This document shows positions 33,447 to 33,991 of a stretch of 33,991 bases of DNA, one piece after another. The notes beneath the pieces were generated by a model that searched no databases, was not told the DNA's origin, and worked only from the letters and a program-made list of their open reading frames with translations. Numbering within the stretch: position 1 is the first letter of the stretch; the number at the start of each line of letters is the position of its first letter. Origin of the DNA: Caldilineaceae bacterium (GTDB lineage: Bacteria; Chloroflexota; Anaerolineae; Caldilineales; Caldilineaceae). Both the position numbers and the translations under genes were made by a program. The stretch lies in NCBI GenBank assembly GCA_023384495.1, contig JAHDWG010000012.1:2924-36914 (forward strand), read 5' to 3'.

Positions 33447-33991
33447 ATGGACAAGGCAACCTGGCAAGAGCGCATCCGTGAGCGGCTCGGCGCGACTGCC
33501 AAGCTGTTGGCTGAGATGACGCCGGGCATGACCTATGGCGCGCTGGCGGCGGCGACCGTTCTGCCGCTGGTGACGGCGGCGCAGCAGGGGGAGTTGGCCG
33601 CGATTGGCGCGCTCTTTGGCATGGTGGGCAGCGTGGGCGGCAACTTGATCGCCAACCAGATTCAGCAGTGGCATGACCGCAGCGAAGCCGAGCTGGCCCA
33701 GGAGCTGAGCGGCCTGGCCGAAACAGAGCCGGAATGGCGCGAGGCGCTGGATGCCCTGATCCGGGAGCTGGAGACGCCGCGCATTGTGCAGGCGATCCTG
33801 GGCGAGGCCGAGTGGGATCGCTTCGAGCGGCTGCTGCGCCAGGAGCTGGCCCGGCTGGGCAACCTGGCGAGCTACGAGGTCTATTTGACCGAGATCCACA
33901 CCGAGGGGGGCGCGGTGATTCAGGGGGACGCCCACGTCGGCGGCGATTTTGTCAACCGGGATAAGGTCATCTATGGGGATGAAGTGGGTCG
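33447..33991 (+). CDS. N-terminal part of a multidomain protein of the NACHT/SUMF1-associated type (partial)
   Basis: The first 181 residues of a gene that runs out of the window. The start is the ATG at 33447 with AAAGGTGG about 7 nt upstream. Residues 1-75 include two hydrophobic, Gly/Ala-rich helices (MTPGMTYGALAAATVLPLV and IGALFGMVGSVGGNLIANQ). Residues 76-145 are charged helices (EAELAQELSGLAE, RFERLLRQELARLGNL). At 155-181 a short beta motif series begins (GGAVIQGDAHVGGDFVNRD, VIYGDEVG). From memory, this arrangement in Chloroflexota precedes either NACHT-type STAND ATPases or formylglycine-type SUMF1 domains, with the GGD.V..DK motifs as linker. Which of these follows cannot be decided here. 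If NACHT, an NLR-like immune or signalling protein would be the best guess. Confidence 0.7.
   Translation, partial: MDKATWQERIRERLGATAKLLAEMTPGMTYGALAAATVLPLVTAAQQGELAAIGALFGMVGSVGGNLIANQIQQWHDRSEAELAQELSGLAETEPEWREALDALIRELETPRIVQAILGEAEWDRFERLLRQELARLGNLASYEVYLTEIHTEGGAVIQGDAHVGGDFVNRDKVIYGDEVG

Overview
The window looks like a chromosomal piece of a GC-rich member of the Chloroflexota (Anaerolineae/Caldilineae type). This is inferred from several traits: Pro/Thr-rich linkers in large secreted proteins, a short (F/Y)LP(L/I) tail at the C-terminus of secreted proteins, a 7TM-PAS hybrid kinase, and an N-terminal helical domain followed by GGD.V..D motifs in the last gene. No RNA gene, CRISPR array, transposase or phage module was seen.

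Layout. At 1-81 there may be the last codons of an upstream gene. At 230-2932 (+) lies a membrane hybrid histidine kinase. It converges on a minus-strand pair: a 1972-residue bacterial alpha-2-macroglobulin with an intact thioester motif (2976-8894) and, upstream of it, penicillin-binding protein 1C (9033-11786). pbpC and A2M genes are neighbours in many bacteria. Here the macroglobulin also has its own extended -10 promoter, with two tandem 14-bp boxes just upstream. A 561-bp divergent intergenic region holds a strong sigma-70-type promoter (12098-12126) facing right.

From 12348 to 32106 six plus-strand genes encode exported proteins. The first is a tail-fibre-like secreted protein. The next three are mosaic proteins that share a C-terminal block: PPC, Fn3, Ig-like, legumain-type C13 peptidase, beta domain and LP tail. 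They differ in their N-termini: none; two plant-type LRR-Fn3 modules plus three Ig-like domains; or a tandem of an unrecognised domain of about 300 residues with calcium-type loops. The fifth carries CARDB, four PPC domains and a gingipain-like (C25) domain. The sixth has a region that also shows a His-Gly...Cys pair. Five of the six end in the same tail, so this is a cluster of candidate extracellular caspase-fold (clan CD) proteases with exchangeable sensor or adhesion domains, next to a gene for a broad-range protease trap (A2M).

The C13 domains of the first two peptidases are identical over 1055 bp, and most of that stretch has codon use sharply different from its surroundings (alanine GCG, glycine GGG, no GGC). 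The third paralogue encodes a similar protein with ordinary codons. This points to import or recoding of one catalytic cassette followed by gene conversion, or to an assembly problem that should be excluded.

At the right end are two hairpins, a remnant of an SDR-type epimerase gene with an in-frame deletion and a nonsense codon, a GNAT acetyltransferase gene (minus), two divergent promoters, and the beginning of a gene that resembles the N-terminus of Chloroflexota NACHT/SUMF1-type multidomain proteins.
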